DNA from: Linum tenue
Lineage: Eukaryota > Streptophyta > Magnoliopsida > Malpighiales > Linaceae
Length of the DNA: 64,000 nucleotides
Direction of reading: 5' to 3'
NCBI GenBank assembly: GCA_946122785.1
Contig: CAMGYJ010000008.1
Location: 11,123,475 to 11,187,474 of the forward strand
Each line of letters opens with the position of its first letter. The stretch's first letter is position 1. The notes beneath the pieces are model-generated. The model ran no database searches and was not told where the DNA came from. It was given only the letters and a program-made list of their open reading frames with translations. Made by a program: the position numbers and the translations under genes. Below are positions 33,145-45,237 of this stretch, one piece after another.

Positions 33145-33651
33145 CTTCATGTGAGAAATTTCCTCATCTTCCAGTTCTAACGAGATTCTCATACCTACAT
33201 CGACAATATTTGGCTCAATATAGTCCAGACAATTCTCTTTGACAACAGTGAACTTATCTGCCCATGTTTGTCCAAGGAACTCATATAGATAACATCACTT
33301 AATCCAAAACAAGTGGTCCATACAAACAATAGAGGAATTTTACAATGCTTTAAAGCATAGGTGCTTTCGTTTTTGCCTTTATGGTACAACTTGAAGTTGT
33401 ACCTTCTACTTTATGGTAAAACTTCAGGTTGTACCTATACTCTCTTGTATAAATCCATTTATGGTATGATACAACTTGAAGTTGTACCATAACATAAAGT
33501 TCAAATTCCCTTATAGTACAACTTCAACTTGTACTTTAAAGCACAAATGCTTTAAAGCATAGTAGAAATGCTCCAAATAACATTCCTAGCACAAGCCAAA
33601 TGACCCAATAAAATGATTGTAGTATAGTGGCAACAAGTAATAAATTTCGAA
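33145..33651 (-). repeat. Dispersed repeat, copy B, first part (split by a LINE)
   Basis: This is homologous to copy A (31840 to about 32090). It contains a MITE insertion (33334-33574) absent from copy A, and is cut at 33651-33670 by the LINE target site. The second part resumes at 40114. Confidence 0.72.
33334..33574 (+). mobile_element. 241-bp MITE inserted in repeat copy B
   Basis: Termini GGAATTTTACAATGCTTTAA and, inverted, GGAGCATTTCTACTATGCTT both lead into the palindrome ATGCTTTAAAGCAT. The interior consists of repeated ACTTGAAGTTGTACC-type inverted motifs. Comparison with copy A (near 32010) shows matching sequence on both sides without the insert, so this is an insertion. A clean duplication was not resolved. 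Confidence 0.7.
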
Positions 33652-33681
33652 TCCATGGGTATCTAGATTTTTTTTTTTTTT

Positions 33682-34051
33682 GATAAAGGTGAAATCAATT
33701 ACTTAAGGAGAGGAAATTAGTACAGACCAGCAGAAAAAAGAAAACGAAAGGAAAAAACAAGAGCGACCCGCGGCCGAAAGCGGCGAGCCACCGAACAGAC
33801 CGGCCAGACAAAACCGGCGACACCGCCCAGCCAAAGCCAAGACAACAAGACAACCAGGCCCAAAGACTACAAAGAAAGATCGCAATCACGAAAGAGGCGG
33901 GTCTGGGAGCAACACCTCATCCCAAAACAGAGCGAAACAAAAGGAGAAAGCTGCAGGGCAGCACGACTCAAACAGCACCCAGGGCGCCTCCGAATCAGAA
34001 GGACCAGACAGAAAAGCTCCAAAATGAAATCTTCTCCCGGTGAGCACAACC
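33682..34051 (-). other. 3' UTR of the minus-strand LINE
   Basis: About 370 bp of GC-richer sequence lies between the ORF2 stop and the A tail, with no domain recognised. Its end, GATTTCACCTTTATC followed by the A run, is the likely recognition end for reverse transcription in this family. Confidence 0.6.
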
Positions 34052-37000
34052 TTACACCTGGAGATCGCCAGCTACTCTAGGCAAAACTCGGTTCTTCAAG
34101 CCTCTTAACCAATTTTCAGCAACCATCCCGTCGACCTTCCCGTGGGCGCAAAGCCAGTCCACCATGTTGCGGCCAATCTTTACGCAGACGACGTTGGCCA
34201 TCTCTTCTTTATCTCTAAAGACTCTGCTGTTGCGCTCTAGCCAGATACGCCAGCACAAGGCATGAATGAAGATTCTCGTACACCAATCCCGGGGGCAGAC
34301 CGGCTCCTTTCTGCACCAAACTCTTAAGACAGAAGCAACGCACGAGGGCATACTCACAGGGAGCTTCACAAAACTTCTCATGACCTGCCACACCCTCTGC
34401 GAGTACCTGCAGAACAGGAACAAGTGGTCTGTAGTCTCCTCTTCTTCGCGGCACAAGGCACATCGATTAGGCAGCATCCACCCGCGCTTCTTCAGGTTAT
34501 CTTGCGTCAGAATCTTGTTGTGGTAGACCAGCCAGATGAACACACAGACTTTGAAGGGGGCACACTGTAGCCAGACAGCATCCACGGGAAAATCGGAGTC
34601 CGGGTTAGCTTGTTCTTCAACAAGCTTCTCATACATGGACTTCACACGGAACCCGGTACTTGGAGCCGGCTCCCAAATTAGTCTCGAAGGTCCTGCAGAA
34701 AACAAACTCATCGGAACACTATGTAAGTAATTTAAAAGTTCAGTTCTCTCACCCTCAGCCCCACCCCGAAGACGGTGGCGAAGGGTTAGATCCCAAGAGA
34801 GCTGCCCATCCTCGCGACGTAGAACTTTAGCGATTGTACAGCGATGGGACTCGGCGGCAGCGGCCACTCTTGGAAAGCTCACGGCCTGCGGGGGTCTTCT
34901 ACAAACCCAAACATCATACCAGAAGGAGGTCCACGCACCTCCCCTAGGCTCCACCCACGCAAGATTCCAGAACTCCTCCGAAGTCTTCAAAATTTGAGAC
35001 CATGGGCTACAACCCATAGGACCCCTAAGTTCCCCCGAGATCCACTCCGAAGCAGAGTGAGGAAACTTAATATTGATCAACTCCCTCCACCACTCACCTC
35101 TCTCATGGGCAAACCTCCATAACCATTTAGCCAGCAAAGCAGTGTTACGACTCTTTAAATCCGGGATACCAAGACCCCCAAATTTCTTCGGCACCTTGCA
35201 AGAGTCCCAAGACATTAGGTGAATCTTCTTCTCCGGGCTCGTACCCGCCCAAATGAAGTCCTTCTGAATTCTTTCAAGTTTCCGAATAATATTGACAGGA
35301 GCCCGAAACAGAGAACACTGATAGAGTGGTTGACTAGCCAAGACCGCCTTGCACAAAGTAACTCTTCCCCCCAGTGATAAGTATTTGCCCTGCCACCCAG
35401 CCAACTTTCTTTGCATACTAAATAAAACAGGTTCCCATATTGAAGAGGATGTGGGTTGAGCACCCAGCGGAAGACCAAGATAGACCGTGTGGAGGAAGCT
35501 CCAGTCACATCCAAGGATATTTGCTAACCTCTCAACATTTTCGACTTCGCCAACCGGAAAGATCTTGCTCTTCTCAAGATTAATCCTCAGGCCAGTGATG
35601 GATTGAAAACACAGCAGCGCTGCCAGCACGTTAAACACTTCATCCTCTGTAGCATTGCAGAAAACAATCGCGTCGTCTGCATACAAGAGATGAGAGACCT
35701 GACCGCGAAGTTCATTCTCATCAAGATGGAAACCCGAGATAAGGCCAGCCTCCTGCATAGAGTTAATAATGAACGAAAAAATATCCATAACAATGCTAAA
35801 CAAAAGGGGAGAAAGCGGATCCCCTTGCTTCAGACCACGCTCCATACTGAAAAATCCAGTCGACTCCCCATTAACAAGAACAGAGAGCTTTGAACCAGTC
35901 ACTAGCCCCATGATCCACCTAATCAACTTCACATTCATACCCATATTCTTAAGGATCCTTCTCAGACAATCCCAGCTAACCGAGTCGAAGGCCTTTTCAA
36001 TATCCAATTTCAAAATAATACCTGGCTTCCCGCTACGTTTACGGCTGTCAATAGCTTCGTTGGCGATCAGGCTCGCCTCATGAATGAGTTTCTTTTTCCT
36101 GCCCGCAAACTGATATTTAGAAACCACTTTTCCTGCAACCAGCTGGAGCCTCGCCCAAACAACCTTCGAGATAATTTTGTTGAGGCTCCCAATAAGGCTA
36201 ATTGGCCGAAAGTCTCCGATTTCCTCCACCGCTTCTTTTTTAGGAATCAAGCACACGAAGGAATGCGAACCGAATGAGGGAGAAGGCCGCTAATGAAAAA
36301 TTCATCAAGAGCCTTCATAACATCTCCCTTGATTATGTTCCAGGATCTTTTGAAGAACGCCAAGGAGAAGCCGTCAGGCCCGGGAGCCTTGTCACCATTG
36401 CATGATCGAATTGCGTTCCACACTTCAGTTTCAGTAAAGGGGACAGACATTATGTAATTCTCATCTTGGGTGATTAAATCCCGTTTGAAATCGGCAGGGA
36501 AGGGTCTCCCACTACATTTCTCGCTGAATCTGTCTTGGTAGTGCTTAACAAAAGCTTGTTGGAGCTGCTCCTTGTCCTCAATGAGACTGCCATCAACTTT
36601 AAGTCTCCCCACACAATTTCTTCTGCCATTATTTTTTGCCCAACGATGGAAAAAACCAGTGTTATTGTCCCCGAGTCTCAGCCAAATCGCACGGGACTTT
36701 TACCTCCATGATATTTCCTCCATCAACAGGGTTTTGTCCAGCTCGCACTTCAAGCTACATCGCTCAAGGTGCATTTCATCAGATAACTGCGCCTGCTCCT
36801 CCAACCTGTCAATCACCTTAATCCTAGCAAGTAGCTCTGCAACCCTTCTGTCAATTTTCCCGAAAACATCAACATTCCAGCCCTTGATTAACTGCTTTGT
36901 GTTCTTCAATCTTTGACTACATCTGAAGAGATAACCTGATCCATTAACTGGAATGCTCCACCAACCAACCAGCTGATCAAAGAAGCTAGGCTCCTCCATC

Positions 37001-37751
37001 CACATGTTCTCGAACTTCCATGGGCGTTTGCGTCTCTCCTGGGCACCCCACTGCAGCATAATCGGATTATGGTCCGACTCCACCCTTTCAAGAGCAATCA
37101 AAGGGCCCGGTTCAAATAACTCATCAAAACTAGGATTAACCAAAGCTCTATCAATACGAGAGAGAGCCACCCTGTTACCACCACTACTCCAAGTAAACAA
37201 GGCACCTTTCAGGGGTAAATCGTTCAGGCTGTTAGAGGTTATGAAGCTGTTGAACTCCATAATTACCTCGCTATTCCTCGGAGCCCCAATGTAATCATCT
37301 TGCGATCGGACCAGATTAAAATCACCCATGATACACAACGCTTGACTATACCTTTGGCAAACCAGGCTCATTTCGCGAATGAACGCCAGCTTTTCCTCTT
37401 TCTCCTGCGGGCCGTAGACCATCATCAAGGCAAATATCTGGTTGCTCGCTGTACACTTCAATCTCACAGACAGAGCAAAGTCCCCTTCCCACTCGTCGAT
37501 TAAAACAAACTCTGCCGGGTCCCAAAACATTGCAATCCCTCCTCTGGACTCCTTGCATCTTTTGACACCCACTTAGACCTCCTACCACCACCAACCGAGC
37601 AGATGAGCTGCTGGGAGCAATCATTCCATTTCGTTTCCGTTAACCCCACAATGCTTGGCCTCAACCTTTTAATGATCCCTTTAATTCTTGCCCTCTTGTC
37701 AGGAGCCCCCAAACCACGAACATTCCAGGAGAGAATAGAGGAAACAACCAT
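34052..37751 (-). pseudogene. LINE ORF2: endonuclease and reverse transcriptase; two frameshifts, one stop
   Basis: The start is ATG 37751-37749, reading SILSWNVRGLG. Frame changes occur near 37572 and near 36262, and a TAA stop lies at 36700-36702, where relatives have Gln in EISWRQKSR. Domains: APE endonuclease (SWNVRGLG, LTETKWND, IMGDFNLV, SDHNPIMLQ); reverse transcriptase (GDKAPGPDGF, FRPISLIGS, KLDIEKAFDSVSWD, GLKQGDPLSPLLF and catalytic box LLYADDAIVF), open from 36256 to the end; and a zf-RVT region (NRCALCREEEETTDHLFLFC, near 34430). The protein ends at 34052 about 120 residues later, without RNase H. The last 734 codons are intact. With three disabling changes it cannot make full-length protein. 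Confidence 0.9.
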
Positions 37752-37755
37752 TGAC

Positions 37756-40068
37756 TTACTGTAGAACAAAACCACAACTACTGCTATCAGTCCCCACACG
37801 CCTTGATTTCCTCCTGACCCTTGGTGCTGTTGGGACCTCCTGCCTGGGGCCAAGACGATGTTCTTCCATCTGCTGTTTCGATCTCGGTGCCCTTTTCTTT
37901 CGCTTAGTATCAATTGCCAAATCCACAATCTTCTTACCAGGGTCGGAATCAGGGTTATCCGACACCAGATTGAGGTGCTTGCTGACAGCCAGACACCTTT
38001 CTGTGAGCCGGTCCAGATCCCGCTCATCTTGCCATTCCATGAAATAATTCTGCCCCAAAGGTCTGTGTTCCACAATTGCAAGAGGGTTGAAAGGATTTGG
38101 GTCAGGGGAGGGGGATAGGATGGCCGCATGGGAAGGAGGGCTGGTAGTTGGGCTGGGAACAGGGGAAGAGGGGGAAGGAATAGGGCTGTCGAGGAGCGGC
38201 TCGGGTGAAAGCTGTTCAGCTAGACGGTTTGGGTCGGACAAAGGTGCAAGGGTAAGTTCCAGAGATTCAGATGGGTTAGACAGGAAACCAGGGAGGTTAA
38301 GGATCAAAGAAAAATGATTGGAAGAAAGGACGATTCTTGAGGCTGGGAGGGAAAGGGGAAAGGGGGGGGGGGGGGGGGGGGGAAGGTCCAGGAGATGAGG
38401 GAAAAGGACGAAACGCGAGGGGGAGGACAACTGAGAAAGGTCAAAAGGGCCGGTTTTCTGAACAACCAAGGTAAGTGGGTTGGGCTGGTTTGCAGGGTTG
38501 AAATCGCGGCCAAAACACGGTATGGGATCAGGTCGGCTAGGACTAGAAAGCGGGCTCAAAGGTGAGGTGGGCTGAGGAGGAGTGGAGCTTGGTCCGTCGG
38601 GCTGAGAGATCTCAATAGGGTTGGATTGGCTGTCCAAGTTGGGCTTGGGGTTGGGCAACGGCCCGAACTTTCTCACCCACACCCTCTTCTCCACACTGGG
38701 CCTGCCGCCCCCCTGCATGCATGTGGAATTCCTTCCACTGCCAAATCCACCTTGGAACTCGCTCGGCCCCTCGAGGTTAGAGAGCGGAGGACAAGATGGC
38801 GGTTCGACTTCCAACGGGAAGCTTCTCGCCTGACTGTTGAACTGTAGGAGAAGGCGGTGGCGGCTCTGGTCAGTAAACGGGCTCACGACGGCCGGTGGGA
38901 CCACAATCTTGACCGGAAAAAGCGCAGAACCAAAGATCAAAGGCACCTGTTCCGGGATTTGAGCTCCCGACTTAACTTTAATACAAATGAACGGCCCATC
39001 CCAGCCGCTGCGATTAACATCCACAAAACCCCCACATAGCTCGCCAATCTTCCTGCAAACATCTAAGCTTTTGAGGTGAGGTGGGATATTAAACGCCATG
39101 ATCCAAGTTAAACCTTTCTGCGGTCCGAAGCACCTGCCAGTATCTTCTTTCCAGAACCGGAGAATGACATTAATCCCCCGAAACTTTGAACGCCGACAAG
39201 ATTGCACACGGATAGCCTCTTGCCGCGAGTGGCAGACGAGCATCCACATATCCCCGGTTTTCCTGGAGAAGGCGAAATCATCATTCAGCCTCCAGTTCTC
39301 TCGCGCCCACTCCAAGAAAGGCTTCTCCAACTCGTCAGGGAGCCCCCTATTATCATTGCCAAAGAAATCAAGGGAGAGGCACCGCTCCAAGAGAGTCAGA
39401 CGGTCCTTGACCCCTTCCTCCTTCGCCTCAATAAATCGAAAACCATTCAAGCTCTTTATATTGCACATTCCTTCCTCATAAGACAGGCCTTCCTTAACGG
39501 CAGTGGCGTATGATCTGCCGGGGAGGACGACCGCTGAACGCCGGAGGCGAGGGGCGCTGCTTTGGCGCTTCCTGGACATACCAAGGAGGCGGTCAGAGAG
39601 TTCACGCCAGCAGTCAGGGTCGGACGGAAGTAGGAGAAAGAAAGACCTTCCACTCAGAGATACTTCCGAGATTCTAACCCCGTCTCCATAGCGATTTGCA
39701 AAGCATTCCACCAAAATCCTACGACCACCGCCGGACTTTTCCCAACTTCGCTGAGGTCGACCAGACTTCCGGCTGAGATCTCGCAACACCCATCCCAACC
39801 AGTCCGCCAACGTCTCATCCAGGAAGATGAAACGTCGCCTTCTCTCTCCTTCAAACAAGGAGAGCCTGAAGAGAATCCCATCCTTCCTTTGATATAAATG
39901 CAAATCCGCAACCTTATTACCAATCTTCCATGAAGGACCGAAGCTATCCAGAAGAGCGCCGCCTTGCCGAGCCGTCGCCGTCGCCGCTGAAGACCTGCAA
40001 GGAAAAGACAAAACTCTCGAGCCCAACCCTCGCCAATTTCTCTCTCTCTCTAGCGCTTTCTCTCCCAT
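37756..40068 (-). CDS. LINE ORF1 protein, intact 770-residue frame
   Basis: Predicted RNA-binding ORF1 protein of the minus-strand LINE. The frame is uninterrupted from ATG 40068-40066 to TAA 37758-37756. A DUF4283-like region lies roughly at residues 210-390 (FLEWARENWRLNDDFAF, WMLVCHSRQEAIRV, WIMAFNIPPHLKSLDVCRKI). A long Pro/Ser-rich linker follows, and then a basic C-terminal segment (KKRAPRSK, RVRRKSRR). No CCHC zinc knuckle is present, in contrast to the + strand LINE. A run of 21 G on the + strand (38362-38382) encodes polyproline, and the frame depends on its exact length. ORF2 begins four bases after the stop, in another frame, suggesting reinitiation. It is a transposon protein and not a host gene. 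Confidence 0.85.
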   Translation of the reverse strand: MGEKALERERNWRGLGSRVLSFPCRSSAATATARQGGALLDSFGPSWKIGNKVADLHLYQRKDGILFRLSLFEGERRRRFIFLDETLADWLGWVLRDLSRKSGRPQRSWEKSGGGRRILVECFANRYGDGVRISEVSLSGRSFFLLLPSDPDCWRELSDRLLGMSRKRQSSAPRLRRSAVVLPGRSYATAVKEGLSYEEGMCNIKSLNGFRFIEAKEEGVKDRLTLLERCLSLDFFGNDNRGLPDELEKPFLEWARENWRLNDDFAFSRKTGDMWMLVCHSRQEAIRVQSCRRSKFRGINVILRFWKEDTGRCFGPQKGLTWIMAFNIPPHLKSLDVCRKIGELCGGFVDVNRSGWDGPFICIKVKSGAQIPEQVPLIFGSALFPVKIVVPPAVVSPFTDQSRHRLLLQFNSQARSFPLEVEPPSCPPLSNLEGPSEFQGGFGSGRNSTCMQGGGRPSVEKRVWVRKFGPLPNPKPNLDSQSNPIEISQPDGPSSTPPQPTSPLSPLSSPSRPDPIPCFGRDFNPANQPNPLTLVVQKTGPFDLSQLSSPSRFVLFPHLLDLPPPPPPPFPLSLPASRIVLSSNHFSLILNLPGFLSNPSESLELTLAPLSDPNRLAEQLSPEPLLDSPIPSPSSPVPSPTTSPPSHAAILSPSPDPNPFNPLAIVEHRPLGQNYFMEWQDERDLDRLTERCLAVSKHLNLVSDNPDSDPGKKIVDLAIDTKRKKRAPRSKQQMEEHRLGPRQEVPTAPRVRRKSRRVGTDSSSCGFVLQ

Positions 40069-40113
40069 CTCTCAGGATCTGTCCTTTTATAAATATAGCT
40101 TGTTATTTTGTTG

Positions 40114-40910
40114 TCCATGGGTATCTAGATTTACTATTACCCAACTTCAGTTTATCATATACTCAAGTTAAATCATGAAGATTATTACTATAAACAACTA
40201 AAAAAATACTATAAAAAAAAGACAAGATCAAACTAACTAATTACGAGGTAGGAGGCCCACTCAGGTAATGATTCCCCACCCACTAGTCGGATGAATGATG
40301 AATGATTTTCAAACTTCTTTAACTCTATTCATAATCCCGAGAGTTCTTAGCAAGTATGGAATATCGATTAAGGCAATAAAGACCCTCTCTTGAGATGGTT
40401 GCTTAGAGGGACATAATCCTCAACTAAGACAACCAATCAAGGCAATTCGCGTATTAGACTCTCTCTATTGGTTGAGTTCTCACCTAACACAAAGTAAGCG
40501 ATCAATTTGCACTCACACAATTGATATCATATTTCCAATTAATGTTGCTCTGTTAACCTAATAAGATATTCTCAATCCTAAGTCAAAGCATAAATCAATG
40601 ATACTTGGTCAAGGAAAAATTAATTCATAAAACATGCATTTATTGCATATGAACTCAGGCTTAACAAGTAAGAACACTTATACAGTCATAAGATAACCAA
40701 ACATATCTAGGATTCCTCATACCCAAGTGAAAAGAAGTTTGCTCTACAGAGAGAAAGAAATACATAAAGAAGAGGATTGACTTCATGATGATGGAAATAT
40801 GCTCTTGATATTTGATCTCCTTTTCTAAACTTGTTTCTTGAGCTCCATCAAAGTAGAAATCACTCCCAAGACTCTCTAAGATCACTCTCCCTCCCTTGGT
40901 AGTCCAAAAC
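40114..40910 (-). repeat. Dispersed repeat, copy B, second part
   Basis: Continues the repeat cut by the LINE: ACTATTACCCAACTTCAG matches copy A at about 32108, and later landmarks (CACTCAGGTAATGATTCCC near 40258; TTTCTTGAGCTCCATC near 40840) follow in the same order as copy A. Similarity fades near 40910. Confidence 0.72.
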
Positions 40911-41589
40911 CCAACTCCCCCCTTCAGAAATTCGCAGGACCACTTTTCTACCAGACAATGGCAAAGTCATGAGGTCATGACTTCTTAAAATATGTCTTTT
41001 CATTTATGTGCTTCGAGGGAAGTCACAATCATGACTATTGGAAAACTCATGACCGTGACTTTTCACTGCCTACCCGTGACTTTCCTTGAAGTGTTTGTCT
41101 GAAATGCACAACCTTAGCTGCCATTTACACGACCCTGATTTGCTAATATTTGGTCGTGCTTTCACCACACATCTCACGGTCTGGGCTCATGGAAAGTGAA
41201 GACCATGACTTCTCTTTTGTTGGCTGTGACTTTTCTTTGTAGCTCTCATTGCTCCCTTTCCGACCTCCAAAAAGTTCGAAACTCGCTCCTAAACCTCATC
41301 CACTTACCAGGAACTGAAAATTGCAAAAGAACACAATCTAGCAAAAAATTAGCATATGAAAGTGTGTTTTAAACTGAATGACCAGTAAATGATCAATATA
41401 AAGGAGGAAAACATGTATAATTAAACCTGTATCAACTAGCAATAAAAACGAGGGAGAAACCAACCAGAAATCCTTAACTACTTTTTTATGGTTAATAAAA
41501 AGTTGCACTAAGTACGGGAGATGCACCAGCATTAAACTCCTCTCAAAGTTCGTACAACTTGACAATAATCACAAATCAACTCCAACTAC
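40911..41589. other. Intergenic DNA, no gene recognised
   Basis: Contains several imperfect repeats of CATGACCGTGACTT / GTCACAATCATGACT type near 40970-41220, suggesting an old short tandem repeat. No coding region supported. Confidence 0.5.
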
Positions 41590-42870
41590 AAATGAAAATT
41601 ATACTAGTAAGCCTAATACTCTCATTTGCCCTTCAACATCATAGTTTCCTGTTGCAAACCACTTGCACTCGTTCAATATTCTGGAGACCAAATAATGAGG
41701 TGTAGTAGCTACACGCAATCCATACAATCTTGCACATCTCTCCCTCCAAATGTGACTTAGGGAGATCAACCAAAATAGCCTGCCTACCACAGGTTTATCA
41801 CTCGAGCCATGCCAAACACGAATACTCCAATTCAGATGCTCATCCCAGTTTGAAAACAGAGGAGGAACACAAACAGAATTAAGAACTTTAGTCCAAATCC
41901 AAGCCGAATAAGGACAGTCCCCAGGTGACTGCCGGATTCAATCCCTCTTGGGCATAACAAACAGCTAGCTTCATCAAGCACCCTCCATTAAGCTAACTTA
42001 TCCTTTGTGGAAATTCGTTCAACACAATTAGCCAGAGCAAATCACTATGTTTTGGAATAAGAGGTTTCCCCCATGCTGTATTTAACCAGGAGACAGAAGG
42101 ATAGAGTTTTCGAAGTGAGTTCCAGACTATTTTCACAAAGTATCGACTCATCAAATTCCCATTCCATAGAAGAGAATGACTCATACCTGATATAAATGGG
42201 AATATAGTTGGCCGGTTCTTAAAAATCCTTCGCCAAACCCAGGACCCAACCGAGGATAGCTTAAGCTCCCAAAGAGATATTTCTTCACTTATGCAACCCA
42301 GATGGATCCAGCTTTAGAAATAATATTCCGTTTATGACGAGTTACACACGCCTGATTAGTCTTGAAGTATCGTATACCAAGTCATCCTTCCTTCTTCAGA
42401 CGAGCAACGAAATCCCAACAATTGGAGCTTTCCTTCTGTTACCCTCTTCCCCCACTTCCAAGAGAAATCTGTTACATATTGCCTCTACTTCATGCAATAC
42501 CTTCGCTGGCAAAAGAAAAATAACCATCCGGAACTGGAGAGTACTAGTAACCACTGATGAAATAAGTTGAAGCCTACCAGTATAGCTAAGTAATCTAGCA
42601 CTCTAGCTTCTAACCTTAGCAGTTATCTTGTCAATTAACATGTGACAATCAACAACACTAAGCTTCCCTGAAGTAAGAGGTACACCAAGGTACCTAACTG
42701 GCAGGATCCCCAATGAAAATCTAGTGTGCTGAGAAATAAACTTCTCCTCATCATCAGACATACCAGCACAGAACAAACTACACTTTGTCATATTACACTG
42801 AAGTCCCGAGACCCTGTAAAACTGGTCGAGCAACTGTCGGATTCTTGCAACACTGTAAAAAGGGCCCCCT
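41590..42870 (-). pseudogene. Decayed, 5'-truncated LINE reverse-transcriptase remnant
   Basis: The minus strand contains, in broken frames, the C-terminal half of a LINE ORF2: YRVSGLQCNMTKCSLFCAGM and LPVRYLGVPLTSGKLSV (RT thumb region, about 42650-42830), LHEVEAICNRF-like coding near 42480, and RDCPYSAWIWTKV followed by SLSHIWRERCARLYG (zf-RVT end, about 41700-41930). Many stops and shifts separate these blocks. The catalytic RT box and endonuclease are missing, so the copy is truncated at about 42870. It is older than the two full-length LINEs. Confidence 0.75.
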
Positions 42871-45237
42871 TAACTACTTTTGCAAATGGTACAGTGTGAC
42901 ATTTTTTTAGGGATATTTTTTCCTATTAGCACTTGGTAGTTAGTGTAAATTATAAATGTAAGTGTCCCGATATGATTATTGAGTTAAAACCGGTTATTGC
43001 TAGATGTCATGAGGCAACCGCATCCATTAACAAGAAGAAAACCCATTAAAGAATTTCGAAGAGAAAAAGCTACAAGAAAAAGGACTAATTATGGGATGCT
43101 TATAACTATGGAAATGAGATGATGATGATGACGGTATCGTAATATTATTAATAAAAGGTTGGTAATTGGAAAATTTTGGGGAAGTGGTGGGTAGAAGTGG
43201 GGTTTGTTTGGAGGGGATGGGTTTGTATCACATCTCGGATGTTCATATGAATATTATTTAGTATTATTATTATTTATTATAATCATCAAAACAAAATTAA
43301 AATAAATTGAAAGAAAGGTGAGAGGCTTTTTTCTTTCTCTGCCAAAAGTCAAAATGGCAATGGGGGGCCTCTCTTTCATAGATCATAATGATACCTTCAC
43401 CGTCGGATTTTGCAGTGTAAGATTTGCACCCAAGATTCATCATCATTGCTCTTGATATTTCTTTTCCCTCCTATCTTCGCTTTCTTTTCCCTCTATATTT
43501 TGTTAAAAGATAGAGAGCTCAAAAGGGGTAAAACAATATATAAGTGAAAACCCACCCTAGATAGTGATAGGCTTATGATTTATGTTATCATATTTAATAT
43601 GCCCTTTTTTCACTTTCTAAAAAGATTTGTGATGGTGGTGGGAGATGATCAACATTTCACTTTTCACTTTGCAATGGCCAAAATGTATCATCCTTGTAAA
43701 AGAAAGAGAGAGGGGAAGAAAAAGGTTCATGTATATGTTGGGCACTTGTGGTGGTGGTGATGGATATTATGGTGTACTCATATGCTTAGATCTTACCTTT
43801 TATGAGCATATATTTGCAGTTGCATGCCCTTGTTTTCATTACATATGTATGAGCCATCTAGCTTGTTCTCATGTTTGAATGATGAATCTTTGGCATATAC
43901 ATTCTTGATTCTTATGCATATTCGATAAACTTAAGAGACTGAATAAATTAGATTAATAACTCAACGAGTTGTTTTATTGATGGGTCGTTGACGTATACAC
44001 TCAAGTTTATCTAGATTCTCGTAAATATTCGATAAACTCAAAATATCGATTTCGGTTTATAGCTCATCGAGTTGTTTTTAATCATGTGCTCTTGTCGTTA
44101 TATGTCCAAGTTTATCTAGATTCTCATATAACAACCAGTAGTTCAGGTCCGGATCGCACATTAAAATAATGTGTGCCAAAAGGTAAGCGGTGATCCTAGA
44201 AGCCAAAAACTTCTTCTATATATGTTCATGATACTTAAGGGAGCAACCTAAAGGAAATAAACTAATGGGATAAGAACGTTGTGAACCCTAATTTAGAGAG
44301 TGTCCAAACATATATGTGTCCTAAGAGCTTATTGTAAGCAAGGCCAATGGCTAGCTCATAAAGAGGAAGTAGCTAGATTTGTACCCTTTGCGGGCTGCTA
44401 CGATATTGTTCATCGATCCTGCCCTAGCTAGTGCTGCTTATTGAAAAATGGGAAGGTAGTGGGGAGCGACAAAAGGAAAGGAATGTCGAACTCATGACTC
44501 CACTCGTTTTTTAAATTTTATGCCTTTTGGGTATCCACTTTCCACTCTATGTTTGTAGTTGTTGGGAAATGATCCAGGTTGAGCAGAGCCTTTGGGAGGT
44601 TTCGCTTTCCAAACAGCTTTGATATGTTTCCATTGAACTCTTACTATAGCTCGAACTTGGTCTTGAATCTTGATCGAGTAGGGGGTTTGTCAGTCTGGAG
44701 ATAGTTGCGTCTTGTTTCTCAGACGGTGGACTTCATTATAATAATTCAGAAGAACAAAAATTCTTTGTGAGAAACTATCGGTGAGACGGTGACGGTGCAT
44801 ACATAAAAAAAAAAAAAAATTGAGCAAGTTGGAAAACCAATCTAAGTGTGACAAGGATTGCCTCTTAGGGAAATTCGTATCCATTACACACTTTCTTTAA
44901 AGATTAGCTATTAATTATCCCTCGAAAGTTAACTATCTATACCTTCTTCACCCCTACCCTCAAATGTTCATTTTGTTACTCCCAACTTGTTTTGTCGAAG
45001 GATCTTTCAAGGTTTCAACGCTTATGTGACTTCTTGCATGCTATATGTTCTGGCTAAAGACTCAAATTCGAACACTAGTCCCCTCCATAATTAACGAAAA
45101 AAGTTGAAAGCTAAACCGTGATCATGGTTTATTTTTAGTTGCAAACTCACTTATATAGTAACCCTAGAACCTAGATAGCTAGGTCCATCCATCCCAAACC
45201 TCAACCCAAAACATGGAGAAAGGAATATTGGTTACTC
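42871..45237. other. AT-rich intergenic DNA
   Basis: No gene is recognised. 43905-44125 holds two diverged copies of a ~125-bp unit (AAGTTTATCTAGATTCTCRT and ATATTCGATAAACT occur in each). A short hairpin motif CGCACATTAAAATAATGTGTG sits near 44155. The rest is featureless. Confidence 0.5.

Larger units (their letters stand above)
33652..40132 (-). mobile_element. Full-length minus-strand LINE, 19-bp TSD
   Basis: The element is 33671-40113 (about 6.4 kb). It is flanked by the 19-bp repeat TCCATGGGTATCTAGATTT at 33652-33670 and 40114-40132, and its A tail appears as the T run at 33671-33681. ORF1 (37756-40068) is open throughout; ORF2 (34052-37751) has two frameshifts and one stop. ORF2 ends after the zf-RVT region with no RNase H domain, unlike the + strand LINE at 7780, so the two belong to different L1 lineages. 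It inserted into copy B of a dispersed repeat. Confidence 0.93.

Noticed and set aside
43645..43878. Short + strand ORF with TM-like composition
   Set aside because: No family similarity, no splice partners and AT-rich context.
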